Assembly (NCBI GenBank): GCA_034434915.1
Contig: DAOTYE010000062.1
Span: forward strand, 1-20,739
Reading direction: 5' to 3'
DNA length: 20,739 nt
DNA from: DAOTYE01 sp034434915
GTDB lineage: Bacteria; Chloroflexota; Dehalococcoidia; Dehalococcoidales; RBG-16-60-22
Shown in pieces: positions 6,876-14,316 of the stretch. The position numbers were made by a program, and so were the translations under genes. Below the pieces are notes generated by a model. It saw nothing but the letters and a program-made list of their open reading frames with translations, did no database searches and had not been told where the DNA came from. The first letter of the stretch is position 1. The number at the start of each line of letters is the position of its first letter.

Positions 6876-8085
6876 CCAGTAACCTCCTCTCCCCCTCCAG
6901 CCGCTTAATCCCGGTGATGTTTTGAGTGACTTCAAGTGTGCCCAGGTAGTTCCCCCGGCTATCCCGCACCGCAAAATAGCGGATATAGACCAGCCTGTCA
7001 TGGAAGTTTATCCAGAAATCATAGTGGTCTTTCTTTCCCTGTTTGAAAGAGTTCAGAATCTTTTCCACCACGTCAACGCTCTGCGGCGGATGGCAGTTCT
7101 GCACCTTCCTGCCCAGGATAGCCCGGGTGCGGTGGAAAATGCGCGCTTTACTTTCTGAAAAATAGCGCACGGTGTCCTCTTTGTCCACATAGGTCAGGTC
7201 AATTGGCAGGGTGTTGAGAATGGGCATCAGCTCCTCCAGCCTGATGGTGCCAGTGGGCAGGCTGATGCTTTTGTCTTCAACCATGGTCTCTTCAAGCAAT
7301 GTTGCTTCCAGGCTCCTGATAAGGTCAGCGGTCTCTGCCGGCTTTTCAATGAAGGCATAGCCAATACCGTCACTTTCCCGCAGTATATCCACCCAGTCAC
7401 CAGCGTCCAGCAGTTCCAGTGAGGTGGGGAACAGGATGTTCTCCTCTTTGAATATCATGCCCAGCACCTCTTCAATGAGCGGGTTCAGACTCTTTTCCCG
7501 GTAGCCTGGCAGGTCAGCGGTGCTTTTTATGCTATCCAGCCCATTGACTGCCGCCTTCATAAGTCCTCTGATTTCATTATCTTTGCCCCACATCACCTTG
7601 GAAGGTCCCATGAAACCCTTCTTTTCCAGGAACGGGAAAAGAAGCTGTTCTTTTCTTTCATAGTGGACTTCCACACTTTTTAGTTTAAGTAAAAGCTCTC
7701 TCAAGGATGACTTGAGCACCGGAAGGGCAATTTCCCCCTTCTTATCAGCGACCTTTTTTATCGCATCAATGAGCTTTTCAATTTCACGGTTTTCCAGTCT
7801 GAACAAATAGACCGGGTGCGCCGGTGAAGTCTCTTTGATGGTCGCCTTTTCCAGGGCAGACTGAAAAAGAAGAGCGTGGACGTTGCAGAACTTCTTTATT
7901 TCTTCCGGGGAAAGCCCTTCATTGATGAGAGACTGTTCCAGCTCAGCAATCTCAGAGGAAGTGATTTCCCCCACCTCACGCTCAAACCGCTCTTTGGCTT
8001 CAGTCACTGAAAGTCCCTCGTGGAGCTTGAGGATGATATCCTTCAGCTTCGCCTTTTTCATTTCCTTGCTTAAAGTTTCGCTCAT
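6862..8085 (-). CDS. DUF438 - hemerythrin-like - PAS sensor protein
   Basis: This 407-residue soluble protein has DUF438 at about 8-75 (ending in a conserved-type KKFCNVHALLF with H70) and a hemerythrin-like HHE helical bundle at about 85-225. The HHE has candidate iron ligands H90 (AHPVYLF), H141 with E145 (EVHYERKEQLLFPFLE) and E214/E215 (FKEENILFP). A PAS domain follows at about 290-393 (DLTYVDKEDTVRYFSESKARIF, GRKVQNCHPP, and the closing GNYLGTLEVTQNIT). In the third helix the motif reads MWGKDNEIR, without the histidine that a full di-iron site would have there. No kinase or output domain is present. AGGAGG lies 6 bases before the start. Family knowledge points to oxygen, NO or redox sensing in anaerobes; the signal and target are unknown. 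Confidence 0.88.
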   Translation of the reverse strand: MSETLSKEMKKAKLKDIILKLHEGLSVTEAKERFEREVGEITSSEIAELEQSLINEGLSPEEIKKFCNVHALLFQSALEKATIKETSPAHPVYLFRLENREIEKLIDAIKKVADKKGEIALPVLKSSLRELLLKLKSVEVHYERKEQLLFPFLEKKGFMGPSKVMWGKDNEIRGLMKAAVNGLDSIKSTADLPGYREKSLNPLIEEVLGMIFKEENILFPTSLELLDAGDWVDILRESDGIGYAFIEKPAETADLIRSLEATLLEETMVEDKSISLPTGTIRLEELMPILNTLPIDLTYVDKEDTVRYFSESKARIFHRTRAILGRKVQNCHPPQSVDVVEKILNSFKQGKKDHYDFWINFHDRLVYIRYFAVRDSRGNYLGTLEVTQNITGIKRLEGERRLLDERD

Positions 8086-8122
8086 ACTTGCCTCCTGAAA
8101 CAGAATGACTACTGTTCCATTG

Positions 8123-8164
8123 TGATTATACAGGAACTAATCATGTGGCAATATGAGTTAGTTC
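8123..8164 (-). promoter_or_regulatory. promoter and overlapping dyads upstream of the DUF438/DUF1858 operon
   Basis: On the minus strand TTGCCA (8151-8146) and TATAAT (8130-8125) form a possible promoter, but the spacer is only 15 bases. The -10 lies inside the dyad TGATTA (8123-8128) / TAATCA (8138-8143), spacer 9. A second dyad GAACTAA (8134-8140) / TTAGTTC (8158-8164) covers the -35 side. Such overlapping dyads suggest an operator; no binding factor can be named. Confidence 0.4.
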
Positions 8165-8224
8165 ATAAATGGATGGTGCCGGCTCCGGCGGAATGCGCCC
8201 CGGGCTAAGCTGATTTCAGCAGGA

Positions 8225-9190
8225 TTATTTATCCCGTATGAGGATATATTCCGTCAGGTCTATCAGCGATTTGTGGCTTTCGTTTTCGGGCAGTTTCTTC
8301 AGGGTCTGGCGTGCTTTCTCACAGTATTCTGCGGCAATCTTGTAGCATTCATCCACAATCGGCGAATTCTTAATCAGGCGTATCGCTTCATTCACGTATT
8401 TGCGGTTGCCGCGGCTTGCCAGTGCCCGCCTGACCGGATTATCGCCAGGTAGGCGCTCAAGGACGAGGAGGGAGGGGAGGGTGAGGGTGCCCTGTATCAG
8501 GTCAGATGCCACTGGCTTGCCTAACTTCTCTTCTGTGCCAATAAAATCAAGGATATCATCAGCAATCTGGAAGGCGACACCGAGGTTATAGCCGTAGTCC
8601 CTCAACAGTGTCACGGAGGATTCAGGAGCGCCACTGAGGATAGCTCCGGATTCGGTCGCCAGGGAGAAGAGGGATGCGGTCTTCCTGGCGATTCTCTGCA
8701 AATAGTTCTCATGGCTCTGCTCCACTTTGAAGGCATCAAGGAGCTGGTTGATTTCGCCGCTGGAGATGGTGGCAAGGGTCTGGGAGAAGAGCTTAATCAC
8801 CCGTGGGTTTAAGGTGTCTGAAACATATTCACCTGCCTTGGCGAAGAGGTAATCACCCAGCAGGATGGCGTTTTCATCTCCCCATATCTTATTGATGGTG
8901 GGCTGACCGCGGCGCACCACGGCATTGTCAATGGCATCATCATGAATCAGTGTTGCAGTATGCATCAGTTCTACTGAGACCGCCATGGGCAAAAGGTAGC
9001 GCAGGTCGTAATTATAGAATTTCCCGGAAAGGAGGGTGAGGGCGGGGCGGATGCCTTTGCCCGCACTTCGCACCACATAGCCCAGTTGCTCGGCAAGCCA
9101 GGGAAAATCTACGCGGCTGATGGACTTCAGCGTGTCCCTCACTTTGTTCAAATCTTGCAGTATTGGGGCGTAGATAGACGTAAGTTCCAC
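8225..9190 (-). CDS. polyprenyl (long-chain) diphosphate synthase
   Basis: This 321-residue enzyme adds isopentenyl diphosphate units to make a polyprenyl diphosphate for quinone or cell-wall lipid carriers. The first Asp-rich motif is LIHDDAID (D84, D85, D88) and the second QIADDILDF (D211, D212, D215). GKGIRP (44-49) is the diphosphate-binding loop. Residues before the first motif are small (A79, T80), as in long-chain enzymes; the exact chain length is not readable. The open frame extends to 9259 inside metG, but I choose GTG 9190: a GCGGAGG site lies 4 bases upstream, just after the metG stop, and the protein then begins MELTSIYAPI as family members do. It is the last gene of the rsmI-metG operon. 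Confidence 0.93.
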   Translation of the reverse strand: MELTSIYAPILQDLNKVRDTLKSISRVDFPWLAEQLGYVVRSAGKGIRPALTLLSGKFYNYDLRYLLPMAVSVELMHTATLIHDDAIDNAVVRRGQPTINKIWGDENAILLGDYLFAKAGEYVSDTLNPRVIKLFSQTLATISSGEINQLLDAFKVEQSHENYLQRIARKTASLFSLATESGAILSGAPESSVTLLRDYGYNLGVAFQIADDILDFIGTEEKLGKPVASDLIQGTLTLPSLLVLERLPGDNPVRRALASRGNRKYVNEAIRLIKNSPIVDECYKIAAEYCEKARQTLKKLPENESHKSLIDLTEYILIRDK

Positions 9191-9200
9191 AGAGCCTCCG

Positions 9201-10883
9201 CTAACCTGACCGGTATTCCTGTCCCAGGCGTTTGCTTTCTTCTTCAATAGTCTCATCATCCAGCTTGGAAAACAATGGCTGTGGCAGAAGAAGCTTCTGT
9301 CCGGCGGGTGGAGTATGCAGTCGCCAGCCGCCTTCTTGCACCGTGTCCTTGAAACCGAGGAACTCCCACAGCTTCTGCGAGCTGAAAGGCAGGAATGGAT
9401 AGAGCATGGTGCTCAGCGCAGAAAGCACGGTGAGGGCAACATGGAGTGAGGTTGCCGCGGCCTGTCTGTTCTCTTTGATTGCTTTCCACGGCGCTTTGCG
9501 GTCAAGGTAACGGTTCGTCTCCTGAGCCAGTGCCATAGCGGACCTTATCGCGTCGCGGAAGTGGCAGCAGTAAAGCATCTCATCCGTGGCTTTAATGGCA
9601 GAGTGTGCCATGTCCAGAATGGTTTTGTCCTGACTGTCCATCTCGCCGGGCTGAGGCACACTGCCATCAAAATTCTTATAGGTAAAGGTGAGCACCCGGT
9701 GCGCCAGATTACCGTATGTTGCCACCAGCTCATCATTGTTCCGGCGCACGAACTCCCGCCAGGAAAAATCGGTATCTGAGGTTTCCGGCATATTGATGGA
9801 CAGCAGGTAGCGTAGCGGCTCCGGGTCATAGCGGGAAAGGTAATCCGGGAGCCAGATAGCCCAGTTGCGGCTGGTGGAGATTTTCTTGCCTTCAATGGTC
9901 AGAAACTCGTTTGCCGGAATGTCAAAAGGCAGGTTCAGAGTCTCGTCATAGCCCATGAGCATGGCGGGCCAGATGAGGGCATGGAAGGGAATATTATCCT
10001 TGCCGATAAAGTAGTAGCTCTTGGTATTTTTGTCCTGCCAGAAGGCGCGCCACTTTTCCTTATCGTCCTGATAGGAAGCCCACTCAATGGCGGCGGAAAG
10101 ATAGCCGATGACTGCTTCAAACCAGACATAAAGTCGCTTTCCCTCATATCCCTCAAGAGGAATAGGGATGCCCCACTCAATATCGCGGGTGATGGCGCGG
10201 TCTTTCAAGCCATCCTCAAGATAATGCTCCACGAAGTTGGTGACATTCTGCCGCCAGTGGGTCTGCTTTCTTATCCAGGTGAGGAGGCGGTCGTTAAACG
10301 CGGAGAGCTTTAAAAAGAAGTGCTCCGTATCCTTAAACACCGGAGCCGTCCCGCAGATACGACAGCGAAAGCCGATGAGGTCCTGCGGGTTAAGCGGCTT
10401 GCCGCAGGCTTCACACTGATCGCCGCGGGCGCCGGGATACTGGCAGTGGGGACAGGTGCCTTCTACATAGCGGTCAGGGAGAAAACGCTGGCACTTGGGA
10501 CAGTAGGGTTGCGAGACGGTTTCCTTATAGATGTATCCCTTTTTAAGGAGAGTCAGAAAGATATCCTGAGAAACACGGGCATGGTTCTGGGTGCCGGTGG
10601 TGGTGAAGAGGTCCCAGGAGATGCCCAGCTTCTTCCAGGAATCAAGAAATATCTGATGGAAATATGCCACCACCTCCGCCGGTTTTTTCCCCTCCTGCTC
10701 TGCCTTGATGGTGATGGGCGTGCCGTGCTGGTCAGAGCCGGAGACCATGATGACTTCATTGCCCTTGGTGCGGTGATAGCGGGCGAAGATGTCTGCCGGC
10801 AGGTAGGCGCCAGCAACGTGTCCCACATGGAGCGGGCCGCTGGCATAGGGCCAGGCAACGCCGATGAAAATACGCTCACTCAT
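9201..10883 (-). CDS. metG: methionyl-tRNA synthetase
   Basis: This 560-residue class I enzyme charges tRNA-Met (initiator and elongator). The HIGH motif is HVGH (19-22) and the KMSKS motif is KISTS (334-338). The connective domain has two zinc knuckles: C128/C131 with C144/C147 and C157/C160 with C174/C177, the two-zinc MetG type. WFEAVIGYLSA is at 254-264. The alpha-helical anticodon-binding domain follows to the end. There is no C-terminal EMAP/OB dimerisation domain, so the length is that of the short form. The ribosome site AAGGAG lies in the last codons of the upstream small gene, about 14 bases from the ATG, further than usual. Confidence 0.97.
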   Translation of the reverse strand: MSERIFIGVAWPYASGPLHVGHVAGAYLPADIFARYHRTKGNEVIMVSGSDQHGTPITIKAEQEGKKPAEVVAYFHQIFLDSWKKLGISWDLFTTTGTQNHARVSQDIFLTLLKKGYIYKETVSQPYCPKCQRFLPDRYVEGTCPHCQYPGARGDQCEACGKPLNPQDLIGFRCRICGTAPVFKDTEHFFLKLSAFNDRLLTWIRKQTHWRQNVTNFVEHYLEDGLKDRAITRDIEWGIPIPLEGYEGKRLYVWFEAVIGYLSAAIEWASYQDDKEKWRAFWQDKNTKSYYFIGKDNIPFHALIWPAMLMGYDETLNLPFDIPANEFLTIEGKKISTSRNWAIWLPDYLSRYDPEPLRYLLSINMPETSDTDFSWREFVRRNNDELVATYGNLAHRVLTFTYKNFDGSVPQPGEMDSQDKTILDMAHSAIKATDEMLYCCHFRDAIRSAMALAQETNRYLDRKAPWKAIKENRQAAATSLHVALTVLSALSTMLYPFLPFSSQKLWEFLGFKDTVQEGGWRLHTPPAGQKLLLPQPLFSKLDDETIEEESKRLGQEYRSG

Positions 10884-10893
10884 GGCGGTTCAA

Positions 10894-11112
10894 TTACTCC
10901 TTAAAGAAAGAGAGGACTTTTTCTCCCTTTTCCATCTTATAGTGAGCGTACCCCTTTTTCAGACAGCATTCCACGCAGTAGCGCATAGTGGTGCCTTCTT
11001 CTACCTCAACTCCGTTTTCCTCGTCAATGGCGAGATAGCGTTCCGGGTATGGTATCATTTTTTTACATTCATCACATCTGACCTGACCTGTGGAAATACA
11101 ACCGCGACGCAT
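10894..11112 (-). CDS. small CxxC zinc-ribbon-like protein
   Basis: This 72-residue protein has two CxxC pairs, CDEC (13-16) and CVEC (46-49), plus C50 and C5, the spacing of a small zinc ribbon. Between them is a polar segment (YPERYLAIDEENGVEVEEG) and after them a basic helix. Its ATG overlaps the rsmI stop (TAATG) and the rsmI end supplies the GGAGG site, so translation is coupled. Lying between two genes of translation (rRNA methylation and Met-tRNA charging), it may act in RNA or ribosome work, but no function is known to me. Confidence 0.82.
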   Translation of the reverse strand: MRRGCISTGQVRCDECKKMIPYPERYLAIDEENGVEVEEGTTMRYCVECCLKKGYAHYKMEKGEKVLSFFKE

Positions 11113-11978
11113 TATTTCACTCCTCCCGAACTCTGATACGAGTCTTTCTTCCGGCTCCAGACTTTATCCAGGGTCAGCCATGCCCGGTATAGCTCTCTGC
11201 GTGTTAAGCCAGTCTCTTCAGCCAGCTTTGCTGTTGCTTTCTTTGCCGGCATGCCGGACAGATACATATAGTGTAACCGTTTTTCTATCTCTTTTGTCAA
11301 CTCTGGCTTCATTTTCTCCTGTCTGCCTGCAATAACCAGGGTAAATTCACCCCTCGGCTGGACGAAGTATTTAATCGCCTCGCTGACCGTGCCGCGGAAG
11401 ATTTCCTCATGGAGCTTGGTCAGCTCCCGGCAGACGGCGATGTTACGGTCGCCCAAGATTGACAGTATGTCGTTTAGCGATGCTGATAGCCGGTGCGGCG
11501 CCTCAAAAGCGATGACGGTGGCTTTCTCGTGCGCTATTGATTCCAGCATCTGCCTGCGGGCGTTTGCTCTGTTCGGCAGAAAACCGATATAGGTGAAATG
11601 CTCCGTGGGCAGTCCCGAGACAGCGAGTGCAGTAATGATTGCTGATGGTCCTGGCACGGGGACAACCGCAATGCCGCGCTCGTATGCGGCGCGGATAAGC
11701 TCGTAGCCCGGGTCAGACACGCCGGGCATGCCTGCCTCAGAGACAAGCGCGACGTCATCTTCCTTCAGGCGCTCCAGTATATAGTCCATTTTGTTCTGCT
11801 TGGTATGTTCATGATAGCTGGTCAAAGGAGTTTTTATCTTATAGCGGGCGAGCAGTTTCCGTGTGGTTCTGGTATCTTCAGCGGCAATGAGCTTGACTTC
11901 CCGCAGGATGCGCAGGGCACGTAAAGTGACGTCTTCCAGATTGCCAATAGGGGTGGCCACGATATACAAAGTAGGCAT
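11112..11978 (-). CDS. rsmI: 16S rRNA (cytidine1402-2'-O)-methyltransferase RsmI
   Basis: This 288-residue SAM-dependent methyltransferase of the tetrapyrrole methylase fold methylates the ribose of C1402 in the 16S decoding centre. Signature segments: ATPIGNLEDVTLRAL (8-22), AAEDTRTTRKLL (32-43), VSEAGMPGVSDPG (79-91), VPGPSAIITALAVSGLP (108-124), FEAPHRL and CRELTKLHEE. Residues after about 225 form the usual helical C-terminal extension. The length is normal. It is the first gene of the leftward operon rsmI - small CxxC gene - metG - polyprenyl synthase, behind its own promoter and a GGATGA ribosome site. Confidence 0.96.
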   Translation of the reverse strand: MPTLYIVATPIGNLEDVTLRALRILREVKLIAAEDTRTTRKLLARYKIKTPLTSYHEHTKQNKMDYILERLKEDDVALVSEAGMPGVSDPGYELIRAAYERGIAVVPVPGPSAIITALAVSGLPTEHFTYIGFLPNRANARRQMLESIAHEKATVIAFEAPHRLSASLNDILSILGDRNIAVCRELTKLHEEIFRGTVSEAIKYFVQPRGEFTLVIAGRQEKMKPELTKEIEKRLHYMYLSGMPAKKATAKLAEETGLTRRELYRAWLTLDKVWSRKKDSYQSSGGVK

Positions 11979-12002
11979 GAAAAGTCATCCTGATATTATG
12001 TC

Positions 12003-12031
12003 ATTATAGCTTACCACTGAGTTTAAGTCTA
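12003..12031 (-). promoter_or_regulatory. promoter of the rsmI-metG operon
   Basis: On the minus strand TAGACT (12031-12026), a 17-base spacer and TATAAT (12008-12003) give a sigma70-like promoter 25 bases before the rsmI ATG. Confidence 0.6.
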
Positions 12032-12052
12032 GCTGAAGAACCTCCGGTTTGC

Positions 12053-12081
12053 TTGACTTCCATCTCCATCTCTGATATAGT
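12053..12081 (+). promoter_or_regulatory. promoter of guaB3
   Basis: TTGACT (12053-12058), 17 bases, then TATAGT (12076-12081), with TG at 12073-12074 making an extended -10. Predicted start is near 12088; the gene starts at 12110 after AAGGATGAGG. Confidence 0.75.
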
Positions 12082-12109
12082 CTGTCCTTAAAAAGGATGA
12101 GGAAATACC

Positions 12110-13258
12110 ATGAGTAACCCGAGTTTCAAGCAGTTGAAACAGTCCTATGGATTTGATGAAGTGGCAATCGTGCCCGGTGATGTTACCATCAATCCTGACC
12201 AGACCAACATTGATTTCAGTATAGATAAAGTAAAGCTCTCCATTCCTATTCTTGCGGCGGCCATGGACGCTGTCACTGATGTTAACTTCGCCATCCTTCT
12301 GAGCAAGATGGGCGGTCTGGCGGTGTTAAATCTTGAAGGTGTTCAGACGCGATATGACAAGCCGCAGGATGTTCTGGCGGAGATTGCTCAGGCGCCGGAT
12401 ACTGAGGTTACTGCGCTTCTGCAGAAAATCTATTCTCAGCCAATCAAAGAAGACCTTATCGGGAAACGGATAAGGGCGATTAAACAGGGGGAAGCCCTAT
12501 GTGCCGTATCCTGCACACCCGCCAACGCCAAGCGCTTTGCCCCAATCGCCGCTGAAGCTGGAGCAGATATTTTTGTGGTGCAGTCCACGGTCACCACCGC
12601 CCGCCACATCTCTAAAAGCGCGCGCGGGCTCATCTTTTCCGAGCTTTGTGAATCAGTAAAAATACCGGTGGTCGTGGGCAATTGCGTGAGCTATAGCGCC
12701 TGCCTGGAGCTGATGAAGACCGGGATTGCCGCTGTCCTGGTGGGAGTAGGACCCGGGGCGGCTTGCACCACGCGCGAGGTGCTGGGCATCGGTGTCCCGC
12801 AGATAACGTCAACTATAGACTGCGCCGCGGCGCGGGACACATATTTCAAGGAAACCGGGCGCTATGTGCCTATCATCACCGATGGCGGTTTCCGCAAGGG
12901 CGGGGATATCTGCAAGGCTATTGCCGCCGGCGCCGATGCCGTCATGCTCGGCTCAATTTTTGCTCAGGCGAAGGAAGCGCCCGGGCACGGTTTTCACTGG
13001 GGTATGGCAAATCCCCACCCGGCACTGCCGCGCGGCACCAGAATCAAGGTGCGCACCACCGGCACACTGGAGCAAATACTCTTTGGCCCCACTTCCGTAA
13101 CTGACGGAACGCAGAACCTGGTGGGTGCACTGCGCACGGCTATGGGCGTCTGTGGCGCCGCTACCATCAAGGAGATGCATAAAGCAGAAATGGTGATTGC
13201 CCCGTCAATAACCACGGAAGGCAAGTACTGGCAGATGTCCCGTTCCTCCTGCCGCTAG
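12110..13258 (+). CDS. guaB3: GuaB3-family IMP dehydrogenase-related protein
   Basis: This 382-residue (beta/alpha)8 barrel of the IMP dehydrogenase/GMP reductase superfamily shows the segment order of the GuaB3 subgroup: FDEVAIVPGD (15-24), GGLAVLNLEGV (68-78), the active-site loop GVGPGAACTTREVLGIGVPQ (212-231, C219 as catalytic thiol), ITDGGFRKGGDICKAIAAGADAVMLG (256-281) and LEQILFGPTSVTDGTQNLVGALRTAMG. The two CBS domains of classical IMPDH are absent. Family knowledge: GuaB3 occurs in actinobacteria and cyanobacteria and has been linked to purine nucleotide conversion; whether this one oxidises IMP or reduces GMP cannot be read from sequence. It stands alone and converges on the next gene with 9 bases between stops. 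Confidence 0.88.
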   Translation: MSNPSFKQLKQSYGFDEVAIVPGDVTINPDQTNIDFSIDKVKLSIPILAAAMDAVTDVNFAILLSKMGGLAVLNLEGVQTRYDKPQDVLAEIAQAPDTEVTALLQKIYSQPIKEDLIGKRIRAIKQGEALCAVSCTPANAKRFAPIAAEAGADIFVVQSTVTTARHISKSARGLIFSELCESVKIPVVVGNCVSYSACLELMKTGIAAVLVGVGPGAACTTREVLGIGVPQITSTIDCAAARDTYFKETGRYVPIITDGGFRKGGDICKAIAAGADAVMLGSIFAQAKEAPGHGFHWGMANPHPALPRGTRIKVRTTGTLEQILFGPTSVTDGTQNLVGALRTAMGVCGAATIKEMHKAEMVIAPSITTEGKYWQMSRSSCR

Positions 13259-13267
13259 AGCAGGGAG

Positions 13268-14044
13268 TTATTCTTCTTCCTCATCTTCCTCCAGTGGCGC
13301 AGGGCGTTCTTCAGCGATGCGGGGCAAGATTGCCTCTCCTCTTTTGTGCCTGCGCGGAGCTAGCGTCATTTTATCAATCGTCTGGCGGAGCTTCTGCATT
13401 CTGGCGCTCGCCTGTGCGATATCTGTTTCTATCACCACACCATCAATCCCTGCATCCCACAGCAACTGGATTTCGTCTTCGCTCAGCTCCGGTGGGGTCA
13501 TGAGCAATCTTGGCTTCATCAGGCTTATGGTGAGGCGGCGGAGAGCCATCAGGTGTTGCCAGGTGAGGAAAGATTCTTTTTTGGCTTCGTCAGCGATGAG
13601 CAGAGCATCCACAGCAAGCTCATTGAGTGTCCTCAGCAGGCTATCGCTGATTGACGAATCTATCCTCAGTATTCTGCCGATTTTTCCAGCGTCTTTTGGG
13701 ATTGAAAGGGGAGTCGCTCCCGGCGAGAACACCAGGAAATCACACCCGTCTTCAATGAATGGCTTTAAATCCTTTATTCCGGGCTCTTTGACAGAGATGC
13801 CCCACGGTATGCTGGCGGGATAGGGGACCAGCTTTGTTCCTGATTTGGCTCCCGCTTCTGGGGCGAACAGGATGGCATCAGCCCCGGAAAAAGCATCATC
13901 CGGCCGGTCAGGCTGTTCACCCTGTTTCAGGCTGGCAACAAACAGTAACCTGGGCTTGACATGACTCTGCGCAAGAGAGCGGAAGCCCAGCGGCTGGAAA
14001 GTGGTTTTTATCATCTGGTTCAGCTTATCAATGAACTGGCTCAT
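13268..14044 (-). CDS. uncharacterised barrel-like protein with acidic tail
   Basis: This 258-residue protein belongs to no named family that I recognise. Repeated strand-loop units (PRLLFVASL, ADAILFAPE, CDFLVFSPG, VDALLIADE, PRLLMTPPE, GIDGVVIETD) suggest an alpha/beta, TIM-like barrel. The charged C-terminus ends in EEDEEEE, with a basic patch (RRHKRGE) before it. There is no signal peptide. An in-frame TTG at 14059 would add five residues, but ATG 14044 is preferred since GAGG lies 7 bases upstream. It has its own weak promoter and is divergent from the Crp-type regulator, which may or may not control it. Confidence 0.75.
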   Translation of the reverse strand: MSQFIDKLNQMIKTTFQPLGFRSLAQSHVKPRLLFVASLKQGEQPDRPDDAFSGADAILFAPEAGAKSGTKLVPYPASIPWGISVKEPGIKDLKPFIEDGCDFLVFSPGATPLSIPKDAGKIGRILRIDSSISDSLLRTLNELAVDALLIADEAKKESFLTWQHLMALRRLTISLMKPRLLMTPPELSEDEIQLLWDAGIDGVVIETDIAQASARMQKLRQTIDKMTLAPRRHKRGEAILPRIAEERPAPLEEDEEEE

Positions 14045-14079
14045 TTCTGTTCCTCGCAATCTAGCAAAGCTATCTTTTC

Positions 14080-14109
14080 AGTATAGCACAAAGCCGTGAA
14101 ACCTTTGAA
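14080..14109 (-). promoter_or_regulatory. possible promoter of the barrel-like gene
   Basis: On the minus strand TTCAAA (14109-14104), 18 bases, TATACT (14085-14080), 36 bases before the ATG. The -35 is a 4 of 6 match. Confidence 0.4.
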
Positions 14110-14148
14110 AGACTGCTTCCTGCGGACGCTATCCGGTTTTGGCTCTAA

Positions 14149-14235
14149 TGTCATTCCGAGAGCACCTCAGTGCTCATGGCAACCTCAATAGAAAGAGAGT
14201 GCTTCGTCGCTACGCTACTGGCAATAACAGCTATA
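14149..14235. repeat. possible decayed interspersed palindromic repeat
   Basis: The stretch begins TGTCATTCCGAGAGCAC, contains the hairpin GAGCAC-CTCA-GTGCTC (14160-14175) and later GCTTCGTCGCTACGCTACTG. Both ends resemble the TGTCATTCCGAG... / ...CTTCGTCGCT.CGCT elements scattered between genes in many bacterial genomes. Only one copy is in the window, so repeat status is a guess from resemblance. It fills the gap between the divergent barrel-like and Crp genes. Confidence 0.3.
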
Positions 14236-14243
14236 AACCGCTA

Positions 14244-14273
14244 TTGGCAAAGCAAGGCTTTCCATGCTATAGT
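14244..14273 (+). promoter_or_regulatory. promoter of the Crp-family regulator
   Basis: TTGGCA (14244-14249), 18 bases, TATAGT (14268-14273) preceded by TGC (extended -10). Predicted start is near 14280, 37 bases before the chosen ATG. This excludes the longer upstream reading frame as coding. Confidence 0.6.
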
Positions 14274-14316
14274 TACGGGAAGCAAGTTTTCTGTGTACCC
14301 GGCTACAAGAGTTATC

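Noticed and set aside
6876..7001. 42-residue extension of the DUF1858 protein
   Set aside because: It lies inside the DUF438 gene, reads as low-meaning sequence, and ATG 6875 has an AGGAGG site and begins the domain.
8165..8224. Terminator after the polyprenyl synthase gene (GCCGG/CCGGC and GCTGA/TCAGC pairs)
   Set aside because: Loops of two bases and no T-tract on the minus strand.
14170..14316. 49-residue N-terminal extension of the Crp-family protein
   Set aside because: The frame is open, but a TTGGCA-18-TATAGT promoter lies inside it and the domain begins only at 14317.
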